From positions 62,001-126,000 of the forward strand of contig JAAFIP010000007.1 of the NCBI GenBank assembly GCA_013297865.1: a stretch of 64,000 nt of DNA, read 5' to 3'. A model generated the notes under the pieces. That model did not search any database. It was not told where the DNA came from and worked only from the letters and a program-made list of their open reading frames with translations. Positions 32,491-42,051 of this stretch are shown here, in pieces. How positions within the stretch are numbered: position 1 is the first letter of the stretch; each line of letters starts with the position of its first letter. The translations under genes and the position numbers were made by a program. Source of the stretch: Polaromonas sp. GTDB taxonomy: Bacteria; Pseudomonadota; Gammaproteobacteria; Burkholderiales; Burkholderiaceae_C.

Positions 32491-33732
32491 ATGCTGTCCT
32501 ACACCCCATCACGAGCGCTCACCATGGGCGTAGAGCTTGAGCTGCAGCTGCTCAACGCACGCGACTTTGCGCTCTCGCGCGATGCGCCCGACCTGATCAA
32601 CCTGCTGCACCGCAAAACCGCGCTGCAAAAGCGCATCACCCCCGAGATCACCGAGAGCATGGTGGAGCTCAACACCAGCATCCACAGCAGCTACGACACC
32701 CTGCTGGCTGAGCTGCGCGAGCTGCGCGACGCTATCTGTGAGGCGGGCGACAAGCTCAACATCGACATCTCCGGCGGCGGCGCGCACCCGGTGAGCGTGT
32801 GGAAAGACCGGCGCATTTACCCCACCGAGCGTTTTTTGCACACCTCTCACCTGTATGGCTATCTGGCCAAGCAGTTCACGGTGTTTGGCCAGCACGTCCA
32901 CATCGGTTGCCCCACCGGCGACGCCGCTGTGCAGCTGACGCACATGCTTGCGCCCTATATCCCCTACTTCATTGCGCTGTCTGCGGCCAGCCCCTATGCC
33001 GCAGGCGAAGAGACCTCGTTTGAAACCTCGCGCCTGCATGCGGTGGCGGTGTTTCCGCTCTCGGGCCACATGCCGCGTCTGTCCAACTGGGCCGAGTTCA
33101 ACCGCTATTTTGACGAGATGGTCAGCTACGGCATTGTCAAAAGCATGAAAGATTTTTATTGGGATATCCGCCCCAAGCCCGAGTTTGGCACGGTGGAGGT
33201 GCGCATCTTTGACACCCCGCTCACGGTGGAGATGGCTGCTGCACTGGCCGCGCTGGTGCAGACCCTGTCGTCCCAGCTGCTGACCATCAAGCCCGGCTCG
33301 GTGGCCAGCGCCCAGGTGGGCGACCTGGCCACCTACCGTGTGTATGGCTACAACCGCTTCCAAGCCTGCCGCTTTGGCTACGAAGCCATGATTGTTGACC
33401 CGCGCAGCAAGCAGAGCTTTCACCTGGGCACCGCGCTGGATAGGCTGCTCGAAGACCTCATGCCCGCTGCTGCGCAGTTGGGCACAGTGCGCGCGCTGAT
33501 CTACCTGCAAGAATTAGTGGCTGCACGCCAGAACGGCGCCAGCTGGATGCGCGCCATGCTGGCGCAAAGCGGCGACTTGAACGACGTGATGCGCATGCAG
33601 GCCGCGCTCTTCAGACACAGCGGCCACCAAAGCGGCGGCGGCCAGCGGCGCGGCGGCCCAGACTCCAGCAGCTCCCGCAGCGAGCCCACGCTGCGCAGCG
33701 TGCCTCCGCCTTCGCAGCCCATGGCGGCGTAA
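32491..33732 (+). CDS. Carboxylate-amine ligase, YbdK/GCS2 family
   Basis: 413 residues from MLSYTPSRALTMGVELELQL, with AAGGAG 5 bp upstream; an in-frame ATG 30 bp earlier is less good. It belongs to the glutamate-cysteine ligase family 2: VELNTSIHSSYD, HPVSVWKDRRIYPTERF, VFGQHVHIGCP and PKPEFGTVEVRIFDTP are family blocks. E. coli YbdK has weak gamma-glutamylcysteine ligase activity; the true substrate is unknown. The C-terminal 35 residues are Ser/Arg/Gly-rich and probably disordered. The 215-bp gap downstream holds no recognisable gene. Confidence 0.9.
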   Translation: MLSYTPSRALTMGVELELQLLNARDFALSRDAPDLINLLHRKTALQKRITPEITESMVELNTSIHSSYDTLLAELRELRDAICEAGDKLNIDISGGGAHPVSVWKDRRIYPTERFLHTSHLYGYLAKQFTVFGQHVHIGCPTGDAAVQLTHMLAPYIPYFIALSAASPYAAGEETSFETSRLHAVAVFPLSGHMPRLSNWAEFNRYFDEMVSYGIVKSMKDFYWDIRPKPEFGTVEVRIFDTPLTVEMAAALAALVQTLSSQLLTIKPGSVASAQVGDLATYRVYGYNRFQACRFGYEAMIVDPRSKQSFHLGTALDRLLEDLMPAAAQLGTVRALIYLQELVAARQNGASWMRAMLAQSGDLNDVMRMQAALFRHSGHQSGGGQRRGGPDSSSSRSEPTLRSVPPPSQPMAA

Positions 33733-33947
33733 GCGCCCGTTTGGGCTTGGCCCTACGGAGGCGGCTCACACAACCCTTGCCGTTGGCACAGGGCTTGCGT
33801 CATACGCTCTACCGCACCAGGAGAGCGCATGAACCGTCACCGACTTTTGGATGGACATTCCGCGCTAACCGCCCCCAAGGGTGGTTACGTGAATGTGGTG
33901 CTGTCGGGAAAGTTTTTGCCTTACAAAACTTTGTAAAGGAACCCACC

Positions 33948-34358
33948 ATGCACCCTGACACCATACCTCTCGTTCAGACGTCCTGGAAGAAAGTCTCTGC
34001 CATTGCGCCCCAGGCATCAGCGCTGTTCTACCAAAACCTGTTTGCTGCCGATCCCAGCTTGCGACCTTTGTTCAAAGGCGACATGGCAGAGCAGGGCCAA
34101 AAACTGATGCACATGATTGGCGCAGCGGTGAACAAGCTCAACGATTTACCCACGCTGGTGCCGATCCTGCAAAGTTTGGGGCAGCGCCATAGCGGCTATG
34201 GTGTGCAGCCCGCACATTACCAAACGGTAGGCGCTGCCCTGTTGCTCACGCTGGAACAAGGCTTGGGCGATGGCTTCACCCCAGCCGTCAAGGCCGCTTG
34301 GACAGAGGTGTATGGCGTGATGGCCAATGTGATGGTAGAGGCAGCCGTTGAAGCCTGA
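33948..34358 (+). CDS. Single-domain bacterial globin (Vitreoscilla-type)
   Basis: 136 residues from MHPDTIPLVQTSWKKV, with AAAGGA 7 bp upstream; an open frame upstream is not part of the globin fold. The helix A tryptophan region SWKKV, the CD/E region DPSLRPLFKGD and the proximal-His F helix YGVQPAHYQTVGAALL match haemoglobins of the VHb/flavohaemoglobin family, without a reductase domain. Likely roles are oxygen delivery under microaerobic conditions or NO detoxification with a separate reductase. Confidence 0.9.
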   Translation: MHPDTIPLVQTSWKKVSAIAPQASALFYQNLFAADPSLRPLFKGDMAEQGQKLMHMIGAAVNKLNDLPTLVPILQSLGQRHSGYGVQPAHYQTVGAALLLTLEQGLGDGFTPAVKAAWTEVYGVMANVMVEAAVEA

Positions 34359-34403
34359 TACTGTGTGTCTTGCTGCAGATTTTGATAGGGCATTGATTAA
34401 GCT

Positions 34404-34766
34404 TCAAACGACGGCGCACACGCTGCCCGCAACAATCCGCCATGCCTCACCAAAGCGCTGCCAGGTGCGCAGGTAGCGAAAGCTCCCCTCAAACGCCTGC
34501 CCCTTGAATACACCCGCTAAATCTGCAAGCACCACGGTCACCGCTGTTGCACCATGCATTTCAATCTGAACTTCCTTTAAGTCCAGGCGCGACAGCGTTT
34601 GCTGACCCGAGCGATGCAACGCAAGGTCATCCTCCTTACGGTATACCTTGCTGTCCGGTCCCACAAACACCAGCCGGTCGTCTATCAAAGCGTCTAGCTC
34701 GGCGACATTGCTGGCGAGCATCGCTGCGCGCAGATGTTGTTCCATGGAGCGGATTTCGCTGTTCAT
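34404..34766 (-). CDS. SnoaL/DUF4440-like NTF2-fold protein
   Basis: 120 residues if started at MNSEIRSMEQHLR (a 15-codon longer form is possible). HLRAAMLASNVAELDALIDDRLVFVGPDSKV and the C-terminal YLRTWQRFGEAWRIVAG are typical of DUF4440/SnoaL-like NTF2 folds, small cone-shaped proteins used as enzymes or binding modules (motifs quoted within the fold). No clear ribosome site. Convergent with the globin and upstream of anmK on the same strand with a separate start. The role is unknown. Confidence 0.78.
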   Translation of the reverse strand: MNSEIRSMEQHLRAAMLASNVAELDALIDDRLVFVGPDSKVYRKEDDLALHRSGQQTLSRLDLKEVQIEMHGATAVTVVLADLAGVFKGQAFEGSFRYLRTWQRFGEAWRIVAGSVCAVV

Positions 34767-34863
34767 GATGGTGTCCAATACTTTTGAAGTGGCTTGCAGT
34801 ACAGGTCTCAAGCGCGTCTGGCTTATGCCGCATGGGTTAGCAACGCAAAGCGCATGGCATCAG

Positions 34864-35991
34864 CTAAGCAGGGTACACACAGCCCAGCACGCGTGGGCCG
34901 CGTGCGCCGGTGACGCTGGTCAGCGGCAAGGCGCGGCGCTCGATAGTCTGCTTTGCCAGCCAGGCAAAGGCGGTGGCTTCCACGTCCTGGGGTGGCAGGC
35001 CGCGCTGGCTGCTGGGGACGATGCGGGTGCGTGGCATGAGGGCCTGCAGGCGCTGCATCAGGTCGAGGTTGAACGCGCCGCCGCCGCAGACGATGATCTC
35101 GCTGATAGGTGATTTGCTATCTCTTTCATAGCTGCTCCCGCGATATTCTATGGGGCTGACGGTCAATTCGACCAATGTTTTTTGGATATTCTGCGGCGTT
35201 TCACTGGCGAACGCGGCCAGGTGTATGTCCAGCCAGGCGCGGTTGAACAGATCGCGTCCGGTGCTCTTTGGCGGGGGCAGTGCAAAGAAGGGTTCGGACA
35301 GCATGGACTGCAGCAGCGCCTGGTTGACGGTGCCGCCGGCGCCCCACGCGCCGCCTGCGTCGTAGGCCGCGCCCGTGTGCTGCTGGCACCACATGTCCAG
35401 CAGGGCATTGCCGGGGCCGCAGTCAAAGCCTAAATTGCTGCCGTCGGGGCGCAGCAGGGTCAGGTTGCTGATGCCGCCAAGATTGAGCACGCCCAGGGTA
35501 TCTGCGCTGCCCTGGGGCGCAAACCAGGCGCGGTGGAAAAACGGCGCCAGCGGCGCGCCCTGTCCGCCTGCAGCCACGTCGCGGCTGCGAAAGTCGGCCA
35601 CCACATCAATGCCGGTCAGCTCGGCCAGCAAGGCAGGGTTGTTCAGTTGCAGGGTATAGCCGGTGGCATCGTGCAGGCCGGGCTGGTGGCGCACGGTCTG
35701 GCCGTGGGCGCCGATGGCGGTGATCTGCGCTGCAGCAAGGCTACTTTGCGCAAGCAGCGCCTGTACCACCTGCGCATAGCAGCGGGCCAGTGCATTGGCC
35801 GCCAGCGCGGCGCGGTGCAGCTCGTTATCGCCAGGGCTGTTCAGCGCCAGCAGCTGCGCCCTGAGCTCTGCCGCAAAAGGCGCAGATGCCGTGTGCGCCA
35901 CCACAGGCGGGTGGGTGGCAAAGTCTGCCAACACGCCATCCACCCCGTCCAAGGACGTGCCCGACATCAAACCGATATACCACTGTGCCAT
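34864..35991 (-). CDS. anmK: Anhydro-N-acetylmuramic acid kinase
   Basis: 375 residues from MAQWYIGLMSGTSLDGVD. It phosphorylates and opens 1,6-anhydro-MurNAc in peptidoglycan recycling. GLMSGTSLDGVD, AIGAHGQTVRHQP, NLGGISNLT, DCGPGNALLD and the late VCGGGAFN are diagnostic. Residues about 285-299 (SPIEYRGSSYERDS), just before the conserved SEIIVCGGGAFN, are encoded by a dispersed element copy, replacing a variable helix region. The anmK-M23 peptidase-tyrS order is widespread in proteobacteria. Confidence 0.96.
   Translation of the reverse strand: MAQWYIGLMSGTSLDGVDGVLADFATHPPVVAHTASAPFAAELRAQLLALNSPGDNELHRAALAANALARCYAQVVQALLAQSSLAAAQITAIGAHGQTVRHQPGLHDATGYTLQLNNPALLAELTGIDVVADFRSRDVAAGGQGAPLAPFFHRAWFAPQGSADTLGVLNLGGISNLTLLRPDGSNLGFDCGPGNALLDMWCQQHTGAAYDAGGAWGAGGTVNQALLQSMLSEPFFALPPPKSTGRDLFNRAWLDIHLAAFASETPQNIQKTLVELTVSPIEYRGSSYERDSKSPISEIIVCGGGAFNLDLMQRLQALMPRTRIVPSSQRGLPPQDVEATAFAWLAKQTIERRALPLTSVTGARGPRVLGCVYPA
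35116..35164. repeat. Dispersed 49-bp element, copy 9, inside anmK
   Basis: GCTATCTCTTTCATAGC, then TGCTCCCGCGATATTCTAT and a GGGGCTGACGGTC end. It is translated as SPIEYRGSSYERDS. Confidence 0.9.
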
Positions 35992-36103
35992 GCATGCAAT
36001 GGTACACGCTGGCGCCTTGGCCGGATCGCTGCATTGACCCGAAGTCAAGCGCAAAGCACAACGGCGCGCTGTCGCCAGCGCGCCGTTGCCAAAAAAGAGG
36101 GGT

Positions 36104-37513
36104 TTACTGTGCGGAAGCCAGCGACATGGTGCTGGCAGCGGCCAGCTTCAGGCGTATATCACCGACCATGCGGTTAAACGCTGGTCGGGCCGCTGCGCTG
36201 AGCGGTACAGTATTGTTTTCCTGGGCGATGGTCAATGGGTCGTGGTGCACGCCATTGATGCGGAACTCAAAATGCAGATGCGGCCCGGTGCTGTAGCCTG
36301 TGGAGCCTACGGCGCCGATCACATCGCCTTGCTCGACCTTCTGGCCTTGCTTGACACCGATTTTGCTCAGATGGGCAAACAGGGTGCTCTTGCCATCGCG
36401 GTGCTTGACTTCAATCACGTTGCCATAGCCGCGCTGCACGCCAGCAAACTCCACCACGCCGTCACCCACGGTGCGCACGGGTGTGCCGGTGGGCGCTGCG
36501 TAGTCCACACCATTGTGCTGACGCCATTGGCGCGCAATGGGGTGCACGCGTCCGCCAAAGCCGCTGGTCACACGGGAGAACTCCAGCGGCGAGGCCAGGA
36601 AGGCCTTGCGCAGACTGTTACCGTCCAGGGTGTAGTACTGGCCCTTGGTGCCAGGCTCCTGGAACCACACGGCCTGGTAGGTCTTGCCGTTGTTGACAAA
36701 CTCAGCACTGATCACGCGGCCCGAGCGCACAGGCTCGTTGTCGGCCATCAGGGTTTCGTAGACCACGCTGAAGCGGTCACCCTTGCGCAGCGCGCGGTAA
36801 AAATCGATATCACCGGCAAACAGCTCGGCAATCTGGGTGGCTACCGCGTCGGGGATGCGCGCGTCGTCCGTGGCTGCAAATAGCGAGGAGCGGATCACGC
36901 CGCCAGCCAGACGTGAGCTGGCTACCAGTGGCGCGGTCTCGGTGCGTGCGGCAAAGCCCAGGGCAGACTTTTCCACCACCAGGCGCTGGAAATCGGGCGA
37001 TTCGTCCTGCGTCCAGCGTGCGCTGAGCTTGACCAGGCGGTTATTGGGATCTGCCTCGGCAGTAACCAGGCGGCCCGGGCGGCTAAGCAGCGCGGCGCGG
37101 GTGGCGGCATCGCTTTTCACAAAAGCGGCGGCTGCCGTGTCTACAATGCCCAAACGGCGCAGCAGACTCTCGGCAGTGTCGTTGGAGCGGGTGGTATCGG
37201 TGCGGTACAGGGTAATGGGGAGCAGCGGCGATACGCCAGCGACAGGCTCGGCGCTCAAAGCCAATGGCTCCACGGCCTCTAGCACCTGGCGCACGGGCAG
37301 GTCGGCCGCGTCGGGGGCCAGGTTGGCCACGGCAAATGCGGTAGCGCCTGTGCCCAAGAGCAGTGCGGCCACGCCAGCCATGACACGGCGGGGGTGGCGC
37401 TGCAATGCGGCAGCCACGGTGGTGGCTATACCCTGCGCGTCAGCAATAAATTGGTTGAAGGTCAAAACAACGGTTCCAACAAATGACAATATACGAAATG
37501 TGAAAAACAGCAT
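36104..37513 (-). CDS. M23 family metallopeptidase (LytM/MepM-like murein DD-endopeptidase)
   Basis: 469 residues. A membrane-anchoring segment (about 45-63, [19 protein letters not shown]) is followed by a long periplasmic region with an OapA/LysM-like part (about 180-310) and a C-terminal M23 domain (about 335-430). Zinc and catalytic residues are visible in [14 protein letters not shown] and in [10 protein letters not shown]. It would cleave peptidoglycan cross-links. It is divergent from tyrS with about 100 bp between; the two genes and anmK form a conserved neighbourhood. The bactofilin gene 6 kb away may be its partner, by analogy. Confidence 0.92.
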   Translation of the reverse strand: MLFFTFRILSFVGTVVLTFNQFIADAQGIATTVAAALQRHPRRVMAGVAALLLGTGATAFAVANLAPDAADLPVRQVLEAVEPLALSAEPVAGVSPLLPITLYRTDTTRSNDTAESLLRRLGIVDTAAAAFVKSDAATRAALLSRPGRLVTAEADPNNRLVKLSARWTQDESPDFQRLVVEKSALGFAARTETAPLVASSRLAGGVIRSSLFAATDDARIPDAVATQIAELFAGDIDFYRALRKGDRFSVVYETLMADNEPVRSGRVISAEFVNNGKTYQAVWFQEPGTKGQYYTLDGNSLRKAFLASPLEFSRVTSGFGGRVHPIARQWRQHNGVDYAAPTGTPVRTVGDGVVEFAGVQRGYGNVIEVKHRDGKSTLFAHLSKIGVKQGQKVEQGDVIGAVGSTGYSTGPHLHFEFRINGVHHDPLTIAQENNTVPLSAAARPAFNRMVGDIRLKLAAASTMSLASAQ

Positions 37514-37611
37514 GCAATTGGCATGCCCACGTAAAATCGACAGGCTCTAATCCTGCAGGTCGAGCGCAGATTATAGTCACGACCGTCAGGGTCGTATCTG
37601 GAAAAACCCTT

Positions 37612-38856
37612 ATGAATCAAGTCGTTACACCGAATTCTTCGCCCATAACCCCGGTTTCTGACGCGGTGAAAGAAGCTTTGGCCATTACTTTGCGGGGCGT
37701 AGAAGAGCTTATCCCGCAGGAAGATTGGGTTAAAAAGCTGCAAAAGAGCGAAACGTCTGGCATCCCGCTGCGAATCAAGCTCGGCATGGACCCTACCGCA
37801 CCTGACATTCATGTCGGACATACGGTGGTGTTGAACAAAATGCGCCAGTTACAAGATCTGGGGCATACCGTCATATTTCTGATCGGTGACTTCACCACCC
37901 TGATTGGTGACCCAAGTGGCCGAAATACCACACGGCCGCCGCTGAGCAAAGAGCAGATTGAGGCCAACGCGCAGACCTATTACAAACAGGCCGCCATGGT
38001 GCTGGACGAGTCCAAAACCGAAATCCGTTACAACAGCGAATGGGGCGACACGCTGGGCTCGCGCGGCATGATCCAGCTGGCCGGCAAATACACCGTGGCC
38101 CGCATGATGGAGCGCGACGACTTCAGCAAGCGTTACGCCGGTGGCCAGGCCATCAGCGTGCACGAGTTTTTGTACCCGCTGATGCAGGGCTACGACTCGG
38201 TCGCCCTGAAAAGCGACCTGGAGCTGGGCGGCACCGACCAGAAGTTCAACCTGCTGGTAGGCCGCCACCTGCAGGCCGAGTATGGCCAGGAGCCGCAGTG
38301 CATTCTCACCATGCCCCTGCTGGAGGGCCTGGACGGTGTGGACAAAATGTCCAAAAGCAAGAACAACTACATCGGCATCACCGAAGATGCCAACACCATG
38401 TTTGCCAAGGTGCTTTCCATCAGCGATGTGCTGATGTGGCGCTGGTTCACCCTGCTGTCATTCAAGTCGATGGCTGACATCGAGGCTTTGAAAGCCGAGG
38501 TGGCAGCAGGCCGCAACCCCAAAGACGCCAAAGTCATGCTGGCCAAAGAAATCACCACCCGCTTTCACAACGCGGCAGCAGCAGACGCAGCAGAGCAGGA
38601 CTTCATTAACCGCAGCAAGGGCGGCGTGCCCGATGAGATTGACGAAGTCAGCCTCAGCGGCGCGCCACTAGGCATCACCCAGCTGCTCAAGCAGGCGGGC
38701 CTGGCGTCCTCCAGCTCAGAAGCAGGCCGCCTGGTCGACGGCGGCGGCGTGCGCGTAGACTCGTCCGTGGTCAGCGACAAAGGCTTGAAGCTAGAGGCTG
38801 GCACCTATGTAGTGCAGGTGGGCAAACGCAAGTTTGCGCGGGTGAATTTGGCGTGA
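37612..38856 (+). CDS. tyrS: Tyrosyl-tRNA synthetase
   Basis: 414 residues. Class I synthetase: HIGH-type motif HVGHTVVL near 67, KMSKS in DKMSKSKNN near 245, tyrosine-binding [20 protein letters not shown] region, and a C-terminal S4 RNA-binding domain (about 350-414). This is the TyrRZ-like (TyrS type 2) form, with a longer HIGH-proximal region. dtd, its usual neighbour, follows only after a VapBC pair and an ankyrin gene. Confidence 0.97.
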   Translation: MNQVVTPNSSPITPVSDAVKEALAITLRGVEELIPQEDWVKKLQKSETSGIPLRIKLGMDPTAPDIHVGHTVVLNKMRQLQDLGHTVIFLIGDFTTLIGDPSGRNTTRPPLSKEQIEANAQTYYKQAAMVLDESKTEIRYNSEWGDTLGSRGMIQLAGKYTVARMMERDDFSKRYAGGQAISVHEFLYPLMQGYDSVALKSDLELGGTDQKFNLLVGRHLQAEYGQEPQCILTMPLLEGLDGVDKMSKSKNNYIGITEDANTMFAKVLSISDVLMWRWFTLLSFKSMADIEALKAEVAAGRNPKDAKVMLAKEITTRFHNAAAADAAEQDFINRSKGGVPDEIDEVSLSGAPLGITQLLKQAGLASSSSEAGRLVDGGGVRVDSSVVSDKGLKLEAGTYVVQVGKRKFARVNLA

Positions 38857-38967
38857 TGTATGGGGCAGAGGAGATGGCGATTTTCTGCTTAGGCGGATTT
38901 TTGCGACTTTAATCTGCTTTGTTGGGCTGGGGATAGTTTGGGTGAGGTTTCCCATTGGTTGAAAATA

Positions 38968-38983
38968 GTACAGAAATCTGTAC
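38968..38983 (+). promoter_or_regulatory. Inverted-repeat operator of vapBC
   Basis: GTACAGA-AA-TCTGTAC, perfect 7-bp arms, 10 bp before the vapB ATG and overlapping a TACAAT that could be the -10 box. Consistent with autorepression by the VapBC complex. Confidence 0.65.
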
Positions 38984-38993
38984 AATTAAAAGC

Positions 38994-39239
38994 ATGAAAA
39001 CCACCCTCAATATCCACGACGCCTTACTGGCCGAAGCCAAGTCGCTGGCGGCCCGGCAGCACCTGACTTTGACGCGTTTGATCGAAGAGGGTTTACGCAT
39101 GCGACTGCGTGCGACAGACATTTCCCCCACTGGCAAGCGCAGAGCCATGCCGGTCTTTAATGGTAAGTCTGGACTGGCACCGGGGCTGCGCGGTTTGAGT
39201 ACGCGCGAAATGCTGGATGCGGCCGACCATGCTGCCTGA
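38994..39239 (+). CDS. vapB: VapB-type antitoxin (ribbon-helix-helix)
   Basis: 81 residues from MKTTLNIHDALLAEAKSLAA, a ribbon-helix-helix N-terminus of the type II antitoxin kind, with LTLTRLIEEGLRMRLRA as the second helix. The C-terminal PVFNGKSGLAPGLRGLSTR presumably fills the toxin groove. The start is chosen because the palindrome lies directly upstream; a longer frame beginning inside it is unlikely. It overlaps vapC by 11 bp. Confidence 0.85.
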   Translation: MKTTLNIHDALLAEAKSLAARQHLTLTRLIEEGLRMRLRATDISPTGKRRAMPVFNGKSGLAPGLRGLSTREMLDAADHAA

Positions 39240-39666
39240 CGTTAATGTGCTGGTAGCTGCGCACCGCGCTGACCATCCACACCATAAGGCTGCTGCGGAT
39301 TGGCTGAAAGTGACCCTGAAAGGCGCGAAAGACGGCCAAGTAGTCGTGCTTCCTATGCAGGTGATCAGTGGTTTTCTGCGTTTGGTGACAAATGCAAAGA
39401 TATTTTTAAACCCTTCGACGAGCGAGCAGGCGGTGGATTTTGTCGACTGGCTACTGGAGGACGCGCGAGTACGCCTATCGGTGCAAACGGCAGAATGGAC
39501 TAGTTTTCGCAGTTTGGTGCTGGACAAAAAACTCAGCGCCAATCAAGTGCCCGACGCGCATCTGGCGGCTTTGTCTCTGAGCTTGAGCGAACCTTTTGTG
39601 ACCTTTGACAAAGGTTTTCGGCAGCTTTTGCCGCGCTCTTTGCTGGTACTTTTGCCAACTTCCTGA
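39229..39666 (+). CDS. vapC: VapC-type toxin, PIN-domain ribonuclease
   Basis: 145 residues from MLPDVNVLVAAHRADHPHH. PIN domain acidic residues are visible as the first Asp (LPDVNVL), a Glu/Asp pair around the middle, VPDAHLAAL (Asp near 110) and TFDKGF near the end. VapC toxins cleave tRNA or rRNA. It sits between tyrS and dtd, splitting a pair that is often adjacent. Confidence 0.87.
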   Translation: MLPDVNVLVAAHRADHPHHKAAADWLKVTLKGAKDGQVVVLPMQVISGFLRLVTNAKIFLNPSTSEQAVDFVDWLLEDARVRLSVQTAEWTSFRSLVLDKKLSANQVPDAHLAALSLSLSEPFVTFDKGFRQLLPRSLLVLLPTS

Positions 39667-39719
39667 AAGCAAGTCGTTTTTTGTGTGGCGTGCCGCTACC
39701 TGAGGTGGACTGTTGCGAA

Positions 39720-40409
39720 TCACTTGGCCCCTGCAGCCTCCAGCATTTTCATCATCTGAGCATAGCCGCGCGATTTGGCCAATTGCAGTGGGGTGTTGCC
39801 TTGCCGGTCGGTCAGTTGCAGATTGGCTCCAGCCTTGACCAGCGCCTGCAGGGTGGCCTGGTGTCTGGGGCCGCCACTGCCCAGCACGATGGATTCGATA
39901 GTGGCTGTCCAGTGCAGGTTGTTGACGTGATCCAGCGGTGCTCCCGCAGCGATCAATTGGCGCACGACGCCGTCATGGCCCCGATGCGCTGCCGCTATGA
40001 GGGCAGTGCCGTCATAGCGGCTGGTCACCAGCTTGGCACTGGCACCCAGTTGCAGCAGAACACGCAGCGTTTCTTCGTCGCCGACAACAGCTGCAATGGT
40101 GACCGCGTCGTAGCGGTCGTTTTCCAGAATGTCAACGCGGGCACCGGCTTTGACCAGGGCGCGGATGGCATCGCGCTGCCTGGCAAATGTGGCGACATGC
40201 AGTGGCGTGCGTCCATAGCTGTCGCGGCTGTTGAGATCGGCCTTGCTGGCAGCCAGTTGTTCAATACGCGCCACATCGCCTTGGTGGGCCGCTGCATGCA
40301 AGCCTGAGTAACGGGTGATTTCAGCAGGAGTGGGCGCGACCTGCGCGGGCGCTGCGACCGGTGCAAGTGCCAGCAAAAGCAGCAGACAATACAGTGATGT
40401 AGGTGGCAT
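39720..40409 (-). CDS. Secreted/periplasmic ankyrin-repeat protein
   Basis: 229 residues. A signal peptide (about 1-22, LYCLLLLLALAPVAAPAQ, Ala-x-Ala cut) is followed by about six ankyrin repeats from residue 35 to the end: SGLHAAAHQGDVARIEQL, YGRTPLHVATFARQRDA, YDAVTIAAVVGDEETLRVLL, YDGTALIAAAHRGHDGV, WTATIESIVLG and QGNTPLQLAKSRGYAQM. A periplasmic protein-binding role is inferred. Convergent with vapC and divergent from dtd. Confidence 0.87.
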   Translation of the reverse strand: MPPTSLYCLLLLLALAPVAAPAQVAPTPAEITRYSGLHAAAHQGDVARIEQLAASKADLNSRDSYGRTPLHVATFARQRDAIRALVKAGARVDILENDRYDAVTIAAVVGDEETLRVLLQLGASAKLVTSRYDGTALIAAAHRGHDGVVRQLIAAGAPLDHVNNLHWTATIESIVLGSGGPRHQATLQALVKAGANLQLTDRQGNTPLQLAKSRGYAQMMKMLEAAGAK

Positions 40410-40526
40410 GGGCTGTCTCCATCAGTAGGTGAAGTATTTGAGTAGTTCATCTGTCATGCAGTTCCCGGCAGCCCACCACATCGAGGCGCAATACAGTTGC
40501 GGTGCGCCCATAACCAGGACCATCAA

Positions 40527-40970
40527 ATGCAGGTAGTGATTCAACGGGTGCGTGAGGCACGGGTGGAAGTAGACGAAGTGGTTACAGGCATCATAAACCA
40601 GGGCCTGCTGATTTTGCTGTGCGCAGAGCAAGGCGACACGGATGCTATTGCCGACAAATTACTTGCCAAAATCTTGAAGCTGCGCATCTTCAGCGACAAC
40701 GCTGGCAAGATGAATCTGTCAGTGCAGGATGTGGGCGGTGGCTTGCTGGTGGTGAGCCAGTTCACCTTGGCTGCCGATGTATCTGGTGGCAACCGGCCCA
40801 GCTTTACCCAGGCCGCGTCGCCAGATGAAGGTCGGCGGCTGTATGACTATTTTGTGCAGCAGGCACGCGCCGCGCATCCTGTGGTGCAGACCGGCCAGTT
40901 TGCTGCGGATATGCAGGTGCATTTGGTCAACGACGGGCCAGTGACGATTCCGATCACGATGCGGGTCTAG
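40527..40970 (+). CDS. dtd: D-aminoacyl-tRNA deacylase
   Basis: 147 residues from [15 protein letters not shown]. It removes D-amino acids such as D-Tyr mischarged on tRNA. The active-site [17 protein letters not shown] (SQFTL) and the NGPVT cross-subunit motif as NDGPVTIPI are present. Functionally linked to tyrS upstream. A ten-codon upstream extension is ignored. Confidence 0.96.
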   Translation: MQVVIQRVREARVEVDEVVTGIINQGLLILLCAEQGDTDAIADKLLAKILKLRIFSDNAGKMNLSVQDVGGGLLVVSQFTLAADVSGGNRPSFTQAASPDEGRRLYDYFVQQARAAHPVVQTGQFAADMQVHLVNDGPVTIPITMRV

Positions 40971-41009
40971 CCAGTCGGTTTGAACGCTTCGTCATGCTCA
41001 CCACAGGCA

Positions 41010-41125
41010 GGCTCAGTGCATTGTCTGGAGCAGCCGTTCAATCGTGCGTGGCGCGCTGCTGCACCCGGTCAATACAGGCCTGCCCATCGGGCGCTTGGCC
41101 CGAGCGCTGAGCTTCCCACCGCATG
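41010..41125. repeat. Left direct repeat flanking the binding protein/kinase module
   Basis: About 116 bp starting GGCTCAGTGCATTG and ending before GGTCGGATAAAATAAG, matching 44595-44710 with roughly one difference in seven bases. It includes the 3' end of a DUF1841 gene and some downstream DNA. Confidence 0.85.
41038..41124 (-). pseudogene. 3' fragment of DUF1841 gene
   Basis: 28 codons reading RWEAQRSGQAPDGQACIDRV and ending QQRATHD, nearly the same as the C-terminus of the complete DUF1841 protein at 44623-45057 (WEAQRSGQAPDGQAYIDRV, QQRATRD). The rest of the gene is missing here. Remnant of a duplication or insertion event. Confidence 0.85.
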
Positions 41126-41208
41126 GGTCGGATAAAATAAGTTGTTGCCATTTGTAATGGTGTTGCATGGTATAGATGCGCCGACTCTAGAAATGAGGCT
41201 GGGGACTG

Positions 41209-42042
41209 ATGATTGCATATACATTCTGGAGCTTTCAAAGGCTTGCGTCCTCGGCTCTGGCGCTGTGGGCGCTGGGCTATGCGGCTGGCGCCGGTGCGGA
41301 GACCTTGCGCCTGGGCGGCTCTGGCTCCACCACGGCATTGGCAAAGTTGCTGGTCAAGGCTTACAGCAAAAAATACCCTGAGGACACCGTGACGGTGACC
41401 CCCGCAATGGGTACATTGGGTGGGCTCAAGGCCTTGCAGGCCAAGGCGGTCGGGGTGGCATTGGTGTCGCGTCCCTTGACAGATACTGAGCGCGGCCTGC
41501 AGGCCGCTGAATTTGCGCGAACCCCTTTTGTCCTGGCGGTAGCGGCTGACAATCCCAAAGCCGATATGGGTTTTGCCGAGCTGGCTAGCCTGCTGGCCGC
41601 GCCCAATCCGACCTGGCCCGACGGAAGCCGAGTGCGCTGGGTGCTGCGGCCACCACAGGACAATGACAGCAAGATCGTGTCTGGCTTCCCATCCCAGGTT
41701 GCCAGCGCCTGGACTGCAGCGCTGGAGCGCCCCGGGGCCTTTATTTCCGCCACCGACGAAGACACCATTGCGGCCATCCAGCGCTTGCCTGGTGGCTTAG
41801 GCTTTACGACCTTGGGCCAAATCGTGGCTGACAAGCGGCCGCTCAAGGCGCTGATGCTGGGTGGTGTAGCGCCCAGTGTGGCCGCCATCCAAAACGGCAG
41901 CTATGCATACTACAAACGCCACTTTCTGGTGACGCAGGCCGATGCTGCACCCATTGTTCAGCGTTTTGTGGCCTTTGCGCTGTCTAACGAGGCACAGACT
42001 CTGCTGACAGCCCATGCCAGCTGGGTGGGCAAGTTCAAATAG
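41209..42042 (+). CDS. Periplasmic phosphate/phosphonate-type substrate-binding protein (PstS-like)
   Basis: 277 residues. Signal peptide about 1-30 (ending AAGAGA), then a PBP type 2 fold: LRLGGSGSTTALAKLLVKAY near 33 with the GSG-S/T anion-binding loop, GVALVSRPLTDTE, and LPGGLGFTTLGQIV near 195. There is no permease or ATPase beside it; the next gene, 9 bp on, is a hybrid histidine kinase. So it more likely serves as a sensor input than as a transporter component. The ligand (phosphate or a similar oxyanion) is inferred from the family. Confidence 0.85.
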   Translation: MIAYTFWSFQRLASSALALWALGYAAGAGAETLRLGGSGSTTALAKLLVKAYSKKYPEDTVTVTPAMGTLGGLKALQAKAVGVALVSRPLTDTERGLQAAEFARTPFVLAVAADNPKADMGFAELASLLAAPNPTWPDGSRVRWVLRPPQDNDSKIVSGFPSQVASAWTAALERPGAFISATDEDTIAAIQRLPGGLGFTTLGQIVADKRPLKALMLGGVAPSVAAIQNGSYAYYKRHFLVTQADAAPIVQRFVAFALSNEAQTLLTAHASWVGKFK

Positions 42043-42051
42043 CGGTCAGCC

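Noticed and set aside
33733-33947. An N-terminal extension of the globin gene (69 extra codons)
   Set aside because: The open frame upstream has no globin features, while a good ribosome site and the family start lie at 33948.
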